Positions 53,490 to 64,000 of a DNA stretch of 64,000 nucleotides are shown here, piece by piece. The position numbers and the translations under genes were made by a program. Origin of the DNA: Marasmius tenuissimus (taxonomy: Eukaryota > Basidiomycota > Agaricomycetes > Agaricales > Marasmiaceae); contig JAQOTA010000007.1 in NCBI GenBank assembly GCA_029532415.1, forward strand, positions 186,001 through 250,000. The letters run 5' to 3'. The notes below the pieces were generated by a model, which worked only from the letters and a program-made list of their open reading frames with translations, was not told the origin of the DNA and searched no databases. The stretch's first letter is position 1. The number at the start of each line of letters is the position of its first letter.

Positions 53490-53949
53490 TAGACCTGTAA
53501 CTGGTCCTTCAATGACGATGGCAAGCATGTATTGAAGGACCTGTGTTTCTGAGTTTGAATTCGGCAGAGACTGCCTTATGATCAAGATTGCTTCTTTTGT
53601 TGACATGGGAAAGTTTAGAATAGTCATATAAGGAAGGTGATCGGGCCCTGCAAGTCCTGCTCCTCTCACTATTTCGTCCATTCTTTAACAAGTCGGCGAC
53701 AGTGAGCACCATATAGGTGCCTCTCAATGTAATTGACAGATCTTACAGCAGTGATAGCAAAAATGGGTGCTTTCACTCGGTACAGTAAGCTCATGGTCGA
53801 GCAAAAAAAATTGCGGATGGGAACCTATGGGAACAAATTCGCCAATCACCTTCCTTATACGACTATTCTGAGATTCCCATGTCACTGAAAGAGGGAAACT
53901 CGATCATAAGGCAGTCACTGCCAAATTCAAACTCAGATACGCAGGACTA
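53490..53949. mobile_element. 460-bp inverted-repeat element (MITE-like)
   Basis: Bounded by TGAGAAGCC duplications (53,481-53,489 and 53,950-53,958) and absent from copy B, where the joined site lies near 63,560-63,575. The ends are TAGACCTG and, inverted, TAGTCCTG. Subterminal inverted arms of about 115 bp (53,545-53,655 versus 53,830-53,940) give a foldback structure. The 9-bp (or 8-bp) duplication leaves Mutator-like or hAT open. Confidence 0.75.
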
Positions 53950-54200
53950 TGAGAAGCCATGGTTCAAGCAGGTGAAAGCGTCGGAGTTCGAATCTTCGTG
54001 GGTGGCATGTCGACCTACCCTCAAGACGGTCCGTGCTAGGTTGATCATGGACTGCCGAATGTTCCCACCCTTATTCTCACCCAAACTCTCAAGTCGTTCC
54101 GCACGGCGACCTCCTTCCTTTCCCAGAGATTTCATTCTGGCTTACATGCGGACGTTCAGAGTCAAGGTGAGTTTCTGACTGTGCTCCGCAGCTCATAGCA

Positions 54201-55076
54201 CGTTACACTTCACACGACAATGGCTCTTGGGGCCGTTCATGGCTATCAGACTGAGCATGCCAAGCTTGACACTTGTGGAGTTGGTTTTGCCGGCTACCGG
54301 CCTGACAGTCATACTCAGCTCGTTCTACACCCTTCTACACCCTTCTATCACCCTCGTACCAGCGGGCTGAAAACACGCCAGAAGCACACCGGATGCTTTT
54401 TTCGTCCAGATCGAGATCCTGGGTGAAGGGTTCGGAGTCCACCCGGCGTTTTTCCATTGCATCGTTTTCTCCGTCACACAGAGGCAGATCCTACAGAGGC
54501 CCGTTTCGATATTCGATGTTGAAATCAAACACACATTTCACCTAAACCCTCTCCTCCGTTCGTCAGAACTGTCACCATAGTTGACATGACTTTGAAAATC
54601 GGCGGGTGCTGCTCGGACTGCTCGGACCTCCATGCATGACCGTATGTTCCATTTGTGGATATATGACCTGGTCACAAGGTGTACCTCCTCTGATTTGCAC
54701 GTTCCGAACATGATTTTGTTGTCTCGGGGATGGTTAGGTCGTCTGCCTAACCCTTCTGCTATCTTCATTCCTAACTGTCTTACTTGACTTCTCGGGCCCT
54801 GGGGTTTCCCTCTGCCTGATTATACTTTCTGTTTCTCCTCTTCAACAACTTGCGGGAAGAGATCAACGTACGAATATAAAAATAGAAATGGGAGTGATCC
54901 CCTGCGTGGAGTCATGGCCGATCCCACCGTGCATCAGACATGATATACCCAGGTATGCTGTGTGAGATCTGGGTCCATACTCATATAGTGCATGGGAGTC
55001 TCCTTCGCGGTAATGGTACCCACCTTCTCCCCTCTTTCCACTTACGCTCTTGGGCCGTTTCGCTGGCTTTACAGAG
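54201..55076. other. intergenic, no supported gene
   Basis: Contains a tandem ACACCCTTCT motif near 54,330 and otherwise nothing I can support. The last part should be the promoter of the gene at 55,077. Confidence 0.35.
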
Positions 55077-58000
55077 ATGTCCTTTTCGCTTACCAACTCT
55101 CAGATAGGCGACTACGCAACTATCAACAGTGCGGCGGGGAACCAAACTAATAATCACACTCACCATCACCCACCTCCGGAGAGGGAGGATCGTGTCAAGC
55201 TGGTGCGTGGAGTGTTGTCTAGGATGATTGAGATCACACTGCCTGAACTCGAATGACTAGGGTGGACTGACCTTTAGACACGTTATAGAGGGCGATATCA
55301 AGTTTCTACGCAATTTGTCATCCGAAGTGATAGACGCCAGCGCCGACCCTCAATCATCAACGGGCACGTTGCAAGTGGTGAAACTCCAGAGAACGGATCG
55401 TGCCGCCGAAGCTTTCGGGTCTCCAGGACAAGTGTTCACTGTCACGACGTTCAGGGCAACTAAGGAGAGTGACGCCAATGAGTTTGAGAAGGTGAGTGGT
55501 CGGCGTAAATTCATCATGTGAAAACAATTTGTTGACGTACAGAAGATCAAGGGACGTATCAGTCAGATGGTGTCGCTATACCGGTACGTGAGAAACACAG
55601 GCCCAGTTTTGAGATAACATATTATAGGGAATCGCCCTTCGTCACTCAACTTTTCGGAACGGGCGAGTCGGATGGGCTGAGATTGTTGACGTATGATGGT
55701 ACGGCGGCTTTCGGGACTTTGGGTGATATATGCTGAACATTTGGGCTGTAGAGCTAGCAAATGGACATGATATATTACTCCAATACTACCAAGAAAGGCC
55801 ACTCGTATGGCGCTATCTCGCTCATACAAAAGTATGTCCAGCTTTTAAATGCCTTGTCTGGGCCTAAAATTTACTCAGGAAGCCTCATTCCACGCTTTAT
55901 CCGGTGAAGATGTCCGCGGTCTTGGCATGTCGGTGAGCTCGCTGGCCTTTGTGTAACCTTAACTTCCAGCCAGTACTCAGCGATTGACTCAACAGGTCGT
56001 TCGCGATCAACGCATGTGGAAGTACAACCTCAGCAGCTCCACATGGCAATATGATCCATCGTCCTTCTCAATTCCAAACCCTAGTCCATGGTATAGCGAT
56101 GCAGAGGCACCTGACCTAGCTACTGAATCTCCTCTCCCCGTACTAGAGGGACGAATACAACTTGTCGAAAGTCAGATTCTCGGCCGCTTGGAGGAAATGT
56201 ACGGGGACCTTATTCGTTACATGGCGAGCTACGACGTGATTGTAGTGGACGTCGATAACAAGCTGCCGGGTCTTGCGCGAGACGGGTATCTGACTCTGGG
56301 GACTGTAGTTGACTTTGATAAACCAAGGATTCTTTCCCACTTCCGCTCGATCCCGTCTCCTTCTATGAACTATCACTATAGGAGGTGCAATGACGTGAAA
56401 ATCACCCATTGGGGCTCGGGTACTGTAGACCATGTCCAGTCATTGCAACCCAATATTGACAAATCTTATCAGACGGTCGATGTGATCTCTCGTTCTCGGA
56501 GCGGAGCGGAAACGTCCTTGTCGACATCAGGTTCACGCTGGAATTTCCTCACGACAAACAACTTCGAGCCGCCTATCTCAGCCAGTGCCTAAGGCACGAC
56601 AGTGATTGCGAGTCTGGTCAGCTCGGTATGTATTCTTTGATCTTCTGGCACCCTCGATTTGGAGCCTTGATATTAATGTCCCTCCAGCTTTTATCGCAAG
56701 GCTTGGATTTGCCCTCGTCGGCGAGTTCTTCCATGACCCCATGGCACATCCCATTTCAGCATATCTATTCGTTCCTCCGTTACAAGCTGTGAAGATCAAT
56801 AATATGTATTGTGTTCCCTATCCCCTTCCCGAACCTTTGTTCTTCTGGACCGTAGACCCAGAAGGGCAGAACATAATCGAAGAGAAGGATTGGGAGGAAT
56901 ACAACATCCCCAAACTACGGACAGTGCCATTCTTCGGTTCATCATACAGACTCAATGTTTTGGCTCGAGGTTATCTTCACTCCAAGGGTTACGAGCCTGA
57001 TGGGAGACGCTACTGTCGCGATCACAATCTTCCCGAGTTGATTCCTGGTGAGTATCTCCTCCATTCGATCATTCCCGATTACCGACTCTCCTCTTTTAGG
57101 TGATCCCCACGACATGGATCTATTTGGGAGCCAGAAGCCAGACATGAGCTTCTGGGATGCGACTGATAAGAATTGGACAGCACTCCGAGTATCCCGAGTG
57201 GGCAGCACACCGAATCAAGTTGTCGTTGTCGACTTCATGAAAGGTGAGCGGCAACTCTCGTACGCCAACTTCCCATATGATATATTGAGCCATTTCCAGC
57301 TAGGAACGAAGCTTGGTCGGTTAATACCCGCAGGCGGGACAAGAACTCATGGAAGCACACGGAATTCATCGACCCAGACGGCGAGAATTTCTCGATATTG
57401 AGGCTCTTCATGCTGGGGAGGGTGAAAATGATATGTAAAGCAAGAACCGTAGCAGGTGTGCAATCATTCGGTCTTCTCTACTGCTGTCTATTTCTTGAAA
57501 TTTGTCTCTCAGCCAATCTTCACGACAACCAGTCAGAACAACACCGGGAGCATGACCAAGGGACTTCAGATCCCGCTGATGATTGGAGGCATCACATGAC
57601 ACTCACAATTTCAGAAGCGGGAAACGGCTCCAGCCAGGGGATTCGTATCAGATTTGAACCAGGTATGATGAACTCCATACCACATTCCTACGCTCTTGGA
57701 TATAGATCACTGACAGCCTTTTGAGCCAATCCTGCGGATTGTTGGTCAGTAAACTTGAGGGAAACATGGTCGTGGTACAAGCATTGGAAGGCAGGACTCA
57801 AAGTGTTCACTGAGGGGAATGTAACCATGCAAATCAAATTTGGGCTCTCAGAAAGTAGGTTAATGTCAATTTCAGATATTCCCGTCACTCACTGACAACT
57901 TTAGAAGCCGAGGACGACGAACATCGATCAAGCCAGGCTCAAAGGGATCAGAACTCTCGGCTATCAGCGGACAATCTGAGGCAGGACGTAGTAGGGAACA

Positions 58001-58389
58001 ATCGATTTCAAGAATTGAGTGACAACCAGGTCATGCATGAGGCTAATGATCCTGAACTCATGGAAGGCGAGAAAATCCATCATTCAACGACTTACAACCT
58101 ACTGATGTTTCCCTCAGTCGACCGCGATGAGTCGAGACATATTAATCCCTCAGAGCGTTCGACTGAAGAATTAGGCGATGACACGATCCACGAGCGTCGT
58201 ACCAAACCTCGATTACAGAGGTTGCAGTACAAGATCAAAATGAGAGAGAGGTCTCGTCAACGGATGAAGAGAACAAAGGTGGCGACTGGCGCGCAAACGA
58301 AGAACTCGAGGGCTCGGCGGAGACGACAGAACGATCCATCATTGGCCGTCGACTCTGAACAAGACGGCGGGGAAATGGATGTCAATTGA
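55077..58389 (+). CDS. multi-exon uncharacterised basidiomycete protein
   Basis: Plus-strand gene of perhaps 900 residues in many exons. The N-terminus (MSFSLTNSQIGDYATINSAAGNQ, given here in part: GDYATINSAAGNQTNN) resembles the glycine/asparagine N-terminal motif seen on many agaricomycete NLR- and pseudokinase-type proteins. A block with RISQMVSLYRESPFV and LFGTGESDGLRLLTYDE has the look of a degenerate kinase N-lobe, which is only a suggestion. Later exons (FIARLGFALVGEFF, YCRDHNLPEL, DMDLFGSQKPD) and a strongly basic C-terminus (KIKMRERSRQRMKR) follow. I could phase most but not all introns; one junction near 56,440-56,510 is unresolved. No function can be named. Confidence 0.5.
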
Positions 58390-58870
58390 GCTGCCCTCAT
58401 GTAACACAGTATAGAGGCTTCTACCATTGTTAGTGCCTCCTCGTTTATTCAACTTGTTGTATTTGATTCAGGTCGCCGTTGTACTGCTGAGGGGTATCGC
58501 AGTGCAGTGAAATCAGAGCATCAATGACTGAGCGGGAAGCCAACGGAACAACCAAGTATTCGCGAATATCTATTACATTTAGATGTACCGTTATGAAGTA
58601 TCGAAAACAATACTCAGAACGCATTTCCGTCCTTCCCTGGGTCTGCAATCCACTGGCCACACGGGTCGGTCATTACTCCACCCTATGTCGCGATTTGAGT
58701 CAGCACCAATCCTTGTACGTTCGTTTGAGGGAATAAAAAAAGCGTACCTGCTTCCCACTCTCTCCACTCGTGTTACACCGATATTGAACAGGTTGATGAA
58801 GGAGACCATTGTATTCGCCGTCAATAGTGAAGCAGTAGCTGGTGAGCAAAAAAGCAATGATTAGCCTTTG

Positions 58871-59308
58871 TTACTCCACCGAGAAGCAACAGTGAGGAGC
58901 AAACTCGCCCATTGATAGCTCGAACCCTGAAGTTAAGTAGTCTACTTTGCCGAACTCAAAGGTATTCTATTGAAATTATGAGTGACTTGAGTATCAGTAG
59001 AGCTTAACTGTAGAAGAAGGCGGTTTACCGTGAGCTCATTCCCGTCATCAAGGACTTTGCTCTGGACCTTTCTGAGGGAGATGATCAAGGAGATATTATG
59101 ATGCTCAGGATAGATATACTTACCTTGGTTCCCCCGTCGAAGCACTGGACGCGCTCAGGTTGCACTGACCGGGACACGGGAAGATTACGCCGCCAATCTC
59201 TTGAAGGAAGAGACACGTGAGAGATGTGCATCGAGCGGAGAGAGGTCCAGCTAAAGCCTTGCTAACGGCGAGGGTAATGGCGGCGACGACGACCAATGAG
59301 AATCACAT
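58871..59308 (-). pseudogene. small secreted cysteine-containing protein, TGA at codon 2
   Basis: On the minus strand ATG (59,308) is followed at once by TGA (59,303-59,305) and then FSLVVVAAITLAVSKALA, a textbook signal-peptide core. The frame runs on (CTSLTCLFLQEIGG, then PCPGQC), crosses a GTAAGT...CAG intron, a short exon, a second intron ending AATAG, and ends CCFSVE-TAA at 58,871. Everything but codon 2 looks intact, and CGA (MRFSL) fits. Translation may be lost, or start elsewhere. Small secreted proteins of this kind are common in fungi as effectors or surface proteins; no function assigned. Confidence 0.6.
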
Positions 59309-61344
59309 GATGATAAAGAGTGTCTGGGTAATCGTGGGGGTGTGAGGAGGGTAAGTAGAAGCGAGAGTGTTGGAGTGTTCAAGAACAAGGAAGCTGAGGA
59401 ACGACCCACTTCATGGCACTCTTTTTGAGGAAATGAAGAGGTTCAGGTAACAGTGGGAGCGTCCAACCTCTCGCAGGTGGAACGTGCGAACCTGCCCTCA
59501 ACATGGTCCGTGCACAGCCGAGCGTTAACGGAACATTCCCACCCTTGTCCTTCGCCCAACTTCGTCGCTTTGTACGACCTCATTTTCTTTCAAAGACTCT
59601 ATTAGTATCAGACTATCCTGATTGATTGTGCACGACCAAAAGGTACCTTACTTGCATTGCATGGCTTTCATTGTGGCTAACGAGTCCGTTGTTGAATATC
59701 AGGCTTGAGTTGTTATGGCCAAGCGCGAATGACAAGGGTTTCTGCGCTCGCGCATCGGAGCTTGCACGCAGGGCTCTATCATCGGCATGGGCATGCAAGT
59801 GGGAGGAGCTGATGAGATTGGGAAAGGGGGTGGGGAGTCGCTTCGAAGAGTCGGTTTCAAGGCACGTTCTACTTTCATTCCATCCCATAGACACTGCCTC
59901 AACTGCTCGTTTCCTTTTCATCTCGACGGTGTCACACAATCTTTGTCCGTTCAGTTTCCCGAGCCCAACATCGATCTGTTCCAGTATTAAGGCCGCATCG
60001 CATGACTGCGATCAGAGCAGCCACCAACTCGACCAACATCAAGACTATTACACCGACAGTAACTTTCGTATATCTTATCCAGGCGACATCCGTTGGCTCG
60101 AGGCTACTCCTGTGTTCACTCGTACGCTGCCGGACATCCCAGGTACCTCTGAAGGAGTGACTACCATTCGTTCATGTCCATCATCATCATATGCGGCCTT
60201 TCTGAAGCGTTATGTGGCCGTCTTCATCTCTCTGATATTGTCTCCGTTGAATCGAATCATTTTGTGTCTATGTCTCCATCACCATCGCTCGCAGCTACGA
60301 GGGCGTTTTGAACTTCCCAAATTTCAATGACCGGGTGGTAAACTGGCTACAACTTACGCTCTTATTCCTTTCGTTTTCACGAGTACACATGAGCCTTTCC
60401 GTGAAATTGTCCCCACGCATTTTTGATAATCCATGCCCATGCATGTCCGCGATGATATTGTTTTCTCTAAGCTCTCCTTCCTTGACTGATGGCTGATGCT
60501 TCGTGGCTCTGCTTTTGAGTTCATCTCATACTTCGAGCATCACTCTTGTCACGGGTGGGGCACAACAAGCCGAGTATGACCAATGGATTCTTGTTGTCTT
60601 ATATATGGTGATGCCTCTGTTTAAGCACGCTTCTAACATATTTAGCTCTCTGTGCTTCTAACATCCCTACAACTGGTGATTCTAGTTGTGCATGACCGCT
60701 GAGATGACCCCCCTGGTCTGAATGACCTCTGTGTTCAGCCTCGTACTAGTTGAAAGCCCACTATCGAACCCGAAGAAGCCAGCCTCACGCTCACGCTCAT
60801 GCTCCGCCCCCTCTCACCACCTCTCCGTGCCGGCCAGCAAACCACGGGAAACACGCCGTGTATGCAATGCTTCAAGAACATACGCAAGATTTTTCCGCCT
60901 TTGTCATCGGATTAGAACCCTTATCTTTACTCCAAAAAAAGGCTCGTAAACCGGACCCTCTTTCCATGGCGCTGGCACTTACTGGGTGTCTTTCTTGTGC
61001 AACAAAGCCCCAATCCGAGGTTTCGATTTGGCCTTGACCACACTATCCATCCGTAGTGAAGAAGCTAGTGACACCTGTGAGCGGTGCTCACGAGCGTAGA
61101 CTTATCTTCAAATCATGTCTTGGATGGAAGGACTCCTCCCCCTCGGAGAAGTACGCAAATCCCATAAGCCGGGATTGGTGTGCTTTTGTCCTCACGTATT
61201 GTAGCGACCAAATCTCTCTACTACACCCGAGTGTACCTCTACCAGGTATCGAAATTGATACTCATAATGGGTTTCTGTCCTTGCCCGGGTCTGCAGTCCA
61301 CTGAATACATGGATCGGTCATAATTCCACCCTGTGTCGAGGTTG
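59309..61344. other. gene-poor stretch
   Basis: Holds a motif shared with 9115-9150 (near 59,490-59,530), open frames around 59,626-60,330 without coherent signal, and sequence near 61,270-61,340 that resembles 58,620-58,700. I support no gene here. Confidence 0.35.
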
Positions 61345-63805
61345 GGACGAGACCATAGGTGTCACACTCCCGTAGCAATGCTCACAGGAGCGAATTTGTG
61401 GCTCGAAATATCCACTGTGCCGAAGGTGTGTTGACACTGGCAGTTGCGGTGTCTTATGTCTCACAGTGATACTGACTCTGATATGTTCTAGTAGGGACAA
61501 CAGGACAATGAGACCTTCTAGTCGAGGCATTCATAACCCTCTCTCGTCCCTCCACGCTGGCCATTTTTGCCTATTCACTCCACGCTTTATCTACTGTTTG
61601 TCCAGAATCCGGTCTTTAATCCTACATGGTCGCAGCTTTGGACGGGCCAAGCATTATTTCAGGGTTTGAGTGTTTCTCTCACTGGGTGCAAGGACCCGTA
61701 AGTTCCGGGAGAAATGTAGGATTGACATGAAAACTTATGTGGGGAGAATTTACCGTGATTCTTGTGGCCCATGCAAGAGATATCTGAACCAAATTTGGCC
61801 CATATGCGAGAGAAATTTGATAGAAAATCCAAACCTGGCCTTTCTATCCCATTTCTGTCCATTTTTGGTATCAAATAACTCTTCCCTTTGTTCCGCCACT
61901 TATGCTAACATCTCCCCGCATAAAGTTCAGCATCAGTCTCGCATATCTCTCAAAACTTACGTGATCCTGCACCCAGTGTCTGTACCGTCACAAACGAGCA
62001 ATTTGTGGAATATTAGCCGGCTCAGGCGACAAGCTATAGAGCAACGAGGCTGTAAAATTGGCTGATAGGAAGATGCGCCCAGTGGACCTATAGTCCAGGC
62101 GCAGTAGTACATTGATAGAGCGTCTGCGCATACAAACATTTGTCACTGCCTTCAACCTTCTCTTTCATTCTTCAGTCTCCTGCTTTTCACTTCCCCCCCA
62201 ACTTTGTTGTTTCGCTTTTGTTCTGGTATTAGCCATTACATAGGGACACCCTGGTAAACAGTGCTTACTCGCGCCGTTCAGCCTTCCAGGTACGAGCAAT
62301 TGCCACCCGGTACAGGCTCATTCCCTCCATCGGTGTATCGGTGATACACCGATCATCAGGTAGACAATGGTGGGTCTATTCCCTGTCGATGATGAAGAAG
62401 GATCTCTTTAATAGCACGATATATATATCGTGAGCTCTTAAAGATAGTCCCATTGCGATTATAGCTAATCGCAGGGGTGATGAGCTGAGACATGCGTATT
62501 TGATGGAAAGAACTATGACGTCTTCTTTCTGATTCCCTTTCATATATCATACCTTGCGTGGGCCTCAGAAGGGAAACTCGTGGTAGATCTGTCTCAAGCG
62601 CCTGTCGAGTCGCTTTTCGAGGAGGTATAAATGCCACCGTGACTGTGCTGACGGCCCAATACGCCTTAGGTTTAGAGTCTAGACACCGGTATTACCCTTG
62701 CCATAATATAATAATGATAGACATAGCATGGGTCAACCAAATTCAACTATCGGGGCTATGGTGAGCGGGCCCGCTCAGATATTGACGCACGTAACTTAAC
62801 AAGCGTAGGTGTTATCACCATTCCCGAGATTGCGGAGAGGTTGGGAGCTAGCAAGAAGTTGACAGAAGTACTTGACCGAATGCACTTTAGTCTTGTTCCG
62901 AGTTTGACTATGTGCTACCAGAGTTGTAGTACTTAGTAGCTTCGTGGTGAGCCAGACCTTGTTCCACTTCTCTGTCGTGATTCTCATGACGCCCTCCCGA
63001 TACTTCTGACTCTGTAACAATCAGATTGAGGGCTACCGGTGCGCAATGTACACATCGTGCTGTCGACAGGATCTTCCTTGAAGCCCTGGGCCCGCCGAAT
63101 GAATTACACGCAACTCAAAGAATTAGTGCCAACTACGGACAGTTTCGAGGACCCAGGGTGTCTAAAGGCGACTGGAGAGAACTCGGAATATGACTTACCT
63201 CGACTTCCTCAGTTTGTTCCCAATCCCTTCCCGAATCTCCTTGCCATCCTGACACAGGGTTACAGCCGCGATACCGCCCATCACTCGACTGCCACTTTCC
63301 CGTGATGGAGCCTGTGAGATTGTACCAAGGGTTCATTATCTAGCTCATCGATACCAGCGGCCAAATGATACCCTCTAGACATGGCTGTCTCACAGCGTCC
63401 CTTTTCATTTTTCTGTAGATCGAGCACAGAAATCATGTAGCATTTCGCCCATACTACGCCAGAGGCTTGGTTCTAACTTCTGGCTGTCAGGGCTTCACAG
63501 AACTATGAGCTTCGAGAGGGAAAAGAATCTCTTCGATAACTCTTAGCTCGAGCATGGTAATGTGAAGTCATGGTTCAAGCAGGCGAAAGCATTGGAGTCC
63601 GAATCTTCGTGGGTGGCATGTCGACCTACCCTCAAGACGGTCCGTGCTAGGCCGATCATGGACCGCCAAATGTTCCCACCCTTATTCTCACCCCAACTTC
63701 CATGGTGTTCCGCACGGCGACCTCCTTCCCTCCCCAGGGATTTTATGCTGGTTTGAATATGGATATTCAGAGATCATGGTGAGTTTCTGATTGTGCTCCG
63801 CAGCT
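61345..63805 (+). repeat. dispersed ~3-kb repeat, copy B
   Basis: The second copy of the repeat that surrounds the KDZ element. It is interrupted only by the CACTG MITE at 61,680-61,978 and shows the uninterrupted KDZ target (CCGGCTCAGGCGAC near 62,019-62,032), the empty hAT site and the empty 460-bp-element site. Confidence 0.85.
61680..61978. mobile_element. CACTG-ended MITE, copy 2
   Basis: 299 bp, the inverted relative of 3838-4135. Ends are CACTGGGTGCAAGGACCC and, inverted, CACTGGGTGCAGGATC. TCT flanks both sides. Copy A of the host repeat has the uninterrupted site near 29,472-29,480 (TTTCGCTGTACTGTCG), confirming it as an insertion. Confidence 0.88.
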
Positions 63806-63824
63806 CGTAGCGCGTCTGACGAGA

Positions 63825-64000
63825 CTCCGCTCTCTAATTATTAGACTCAAAGTGTCTATTATCAAGCTCCAAGGTGACAGCGTAGATTGCTCTCGTAGAT
63901 GGGTTTACGAGCAGGACTTCATCGCCGCCGCGGAACATGCATGTAGAAGAGGGAAGCTGAGAGGACTACCCGGCCATACGGTGCGTTTCGTTCTCATCCT
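63825..64000 (+). CDS. possible partial exon at window end
   Basis: After a TTATTAG acceptor one frame is open with coding-like composition (KVSIIKLQGDSVDCSRRW, then YEQDFIAAAEHACRRG) up to a GTGCGT donor near 63,980. It has no recognised domain and the gene continues outside the window. Confidence 0.3.

Larger units (their letters stand above)
51349..54200 (+). repeat. dispersed ~3-kb repeat, copy A, right part
   Basis: Aligns with 62,022-63,805 (copy B) over its length, with two extra insertions in copy A: the hAT-like element at 52,288 and the 460-bp element at 53,490. Short frames in it (for example 52,972-53,286) are not conserved in frame between copies, so I regard it as non-coding or long decayed. 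Confidence 0.85.

Noticed and set aside
59626..60330. 234-codon open frame
   Set aside because: Starts on GTG, no coherent domain or signal, overlaps other frames of equal quality.

Overview
The window reads as nuclear DNA of a filamentous basidiomycete, most likely an Agaricomycete. Genes carry many introns of about 45-65 bp with GT/AG ends. The host genes are a multicopper laccase, a secreted subtilisin and paralogous F-box proteins, and the mobile DNA includes a KDZ-family transposase gene typical of mushroom-forming fungi. All calls come from reading the sequence; no database search was run.

Layout. 1-18.4 kb is host sequence: a tRNA, an F-box gene, a CACTG-ended MITE, a secreted subtilisin with catalytic triad, a laccase on the minus strand, a decayed F-box fragment and a second intact F-box gene. 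18.39-28.19 kb is a very young Ty3/Gypsy retrotransposon on the minus strand: two identical 215-bp LTRs, a perfect 5-bp target duplication, gag, protease, RT, RNase H, integrase and chromodomain, plus an extra downstream ORF. Its long frame is cut by two single in-frame stops.

29,528-51,348 is the main discovery: a 21.8-kb DNA transposon with near-identical terminal inverted repeats of about 327 bp, a 7-bp target duplication (GCTCAAG), mirror-image subterminal arrays of a palindromic GGGTATACCC motif, a KDZ transposase, and a large cargo. The cargo comprises a GIY-YIG/T5orf172-type protein, an Spt5-like NGN-KOW elongation-factor homologue, a large acidic/SR-like multi-exon protein, several small uncharacterised genes, and two tRNA-like genes. 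A 192-bp tandem array and an 82-bp hairpin lie near the middle. Three of its genes are broken by TGA codons where CGA (Arg) is the plausible ancestor.

51.3-64 kb is a graveyard of repeats around a host-type gene. The giant element sits inside one copy of a ~3-kb repeat (copy A, 29.16-29.53 plus 51.35-54.2 kb). A second copy (copy B, 61.35-63.8 kb) keeps the uninterrupted target site. Copy A also holds a 589-bp hAT-like element and a 460-bp inverted-repeat element; copy B holds a second CACTG MITE. Each of these can be bounded exactly because the other copy is empty there. Between them lie a multi-exon uncharacterised gene (55.1-58.4 kb) and a small secreted-protein pseudogene (58.9-59.3 kb).

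Working picture: the KDZ transposase probably mobilises the 21.8-kb unit through the TIRs and subterminal arrays, and the Spt5-like and nuclease-like cargo may help expression or processing of the element. That functional link is inference.
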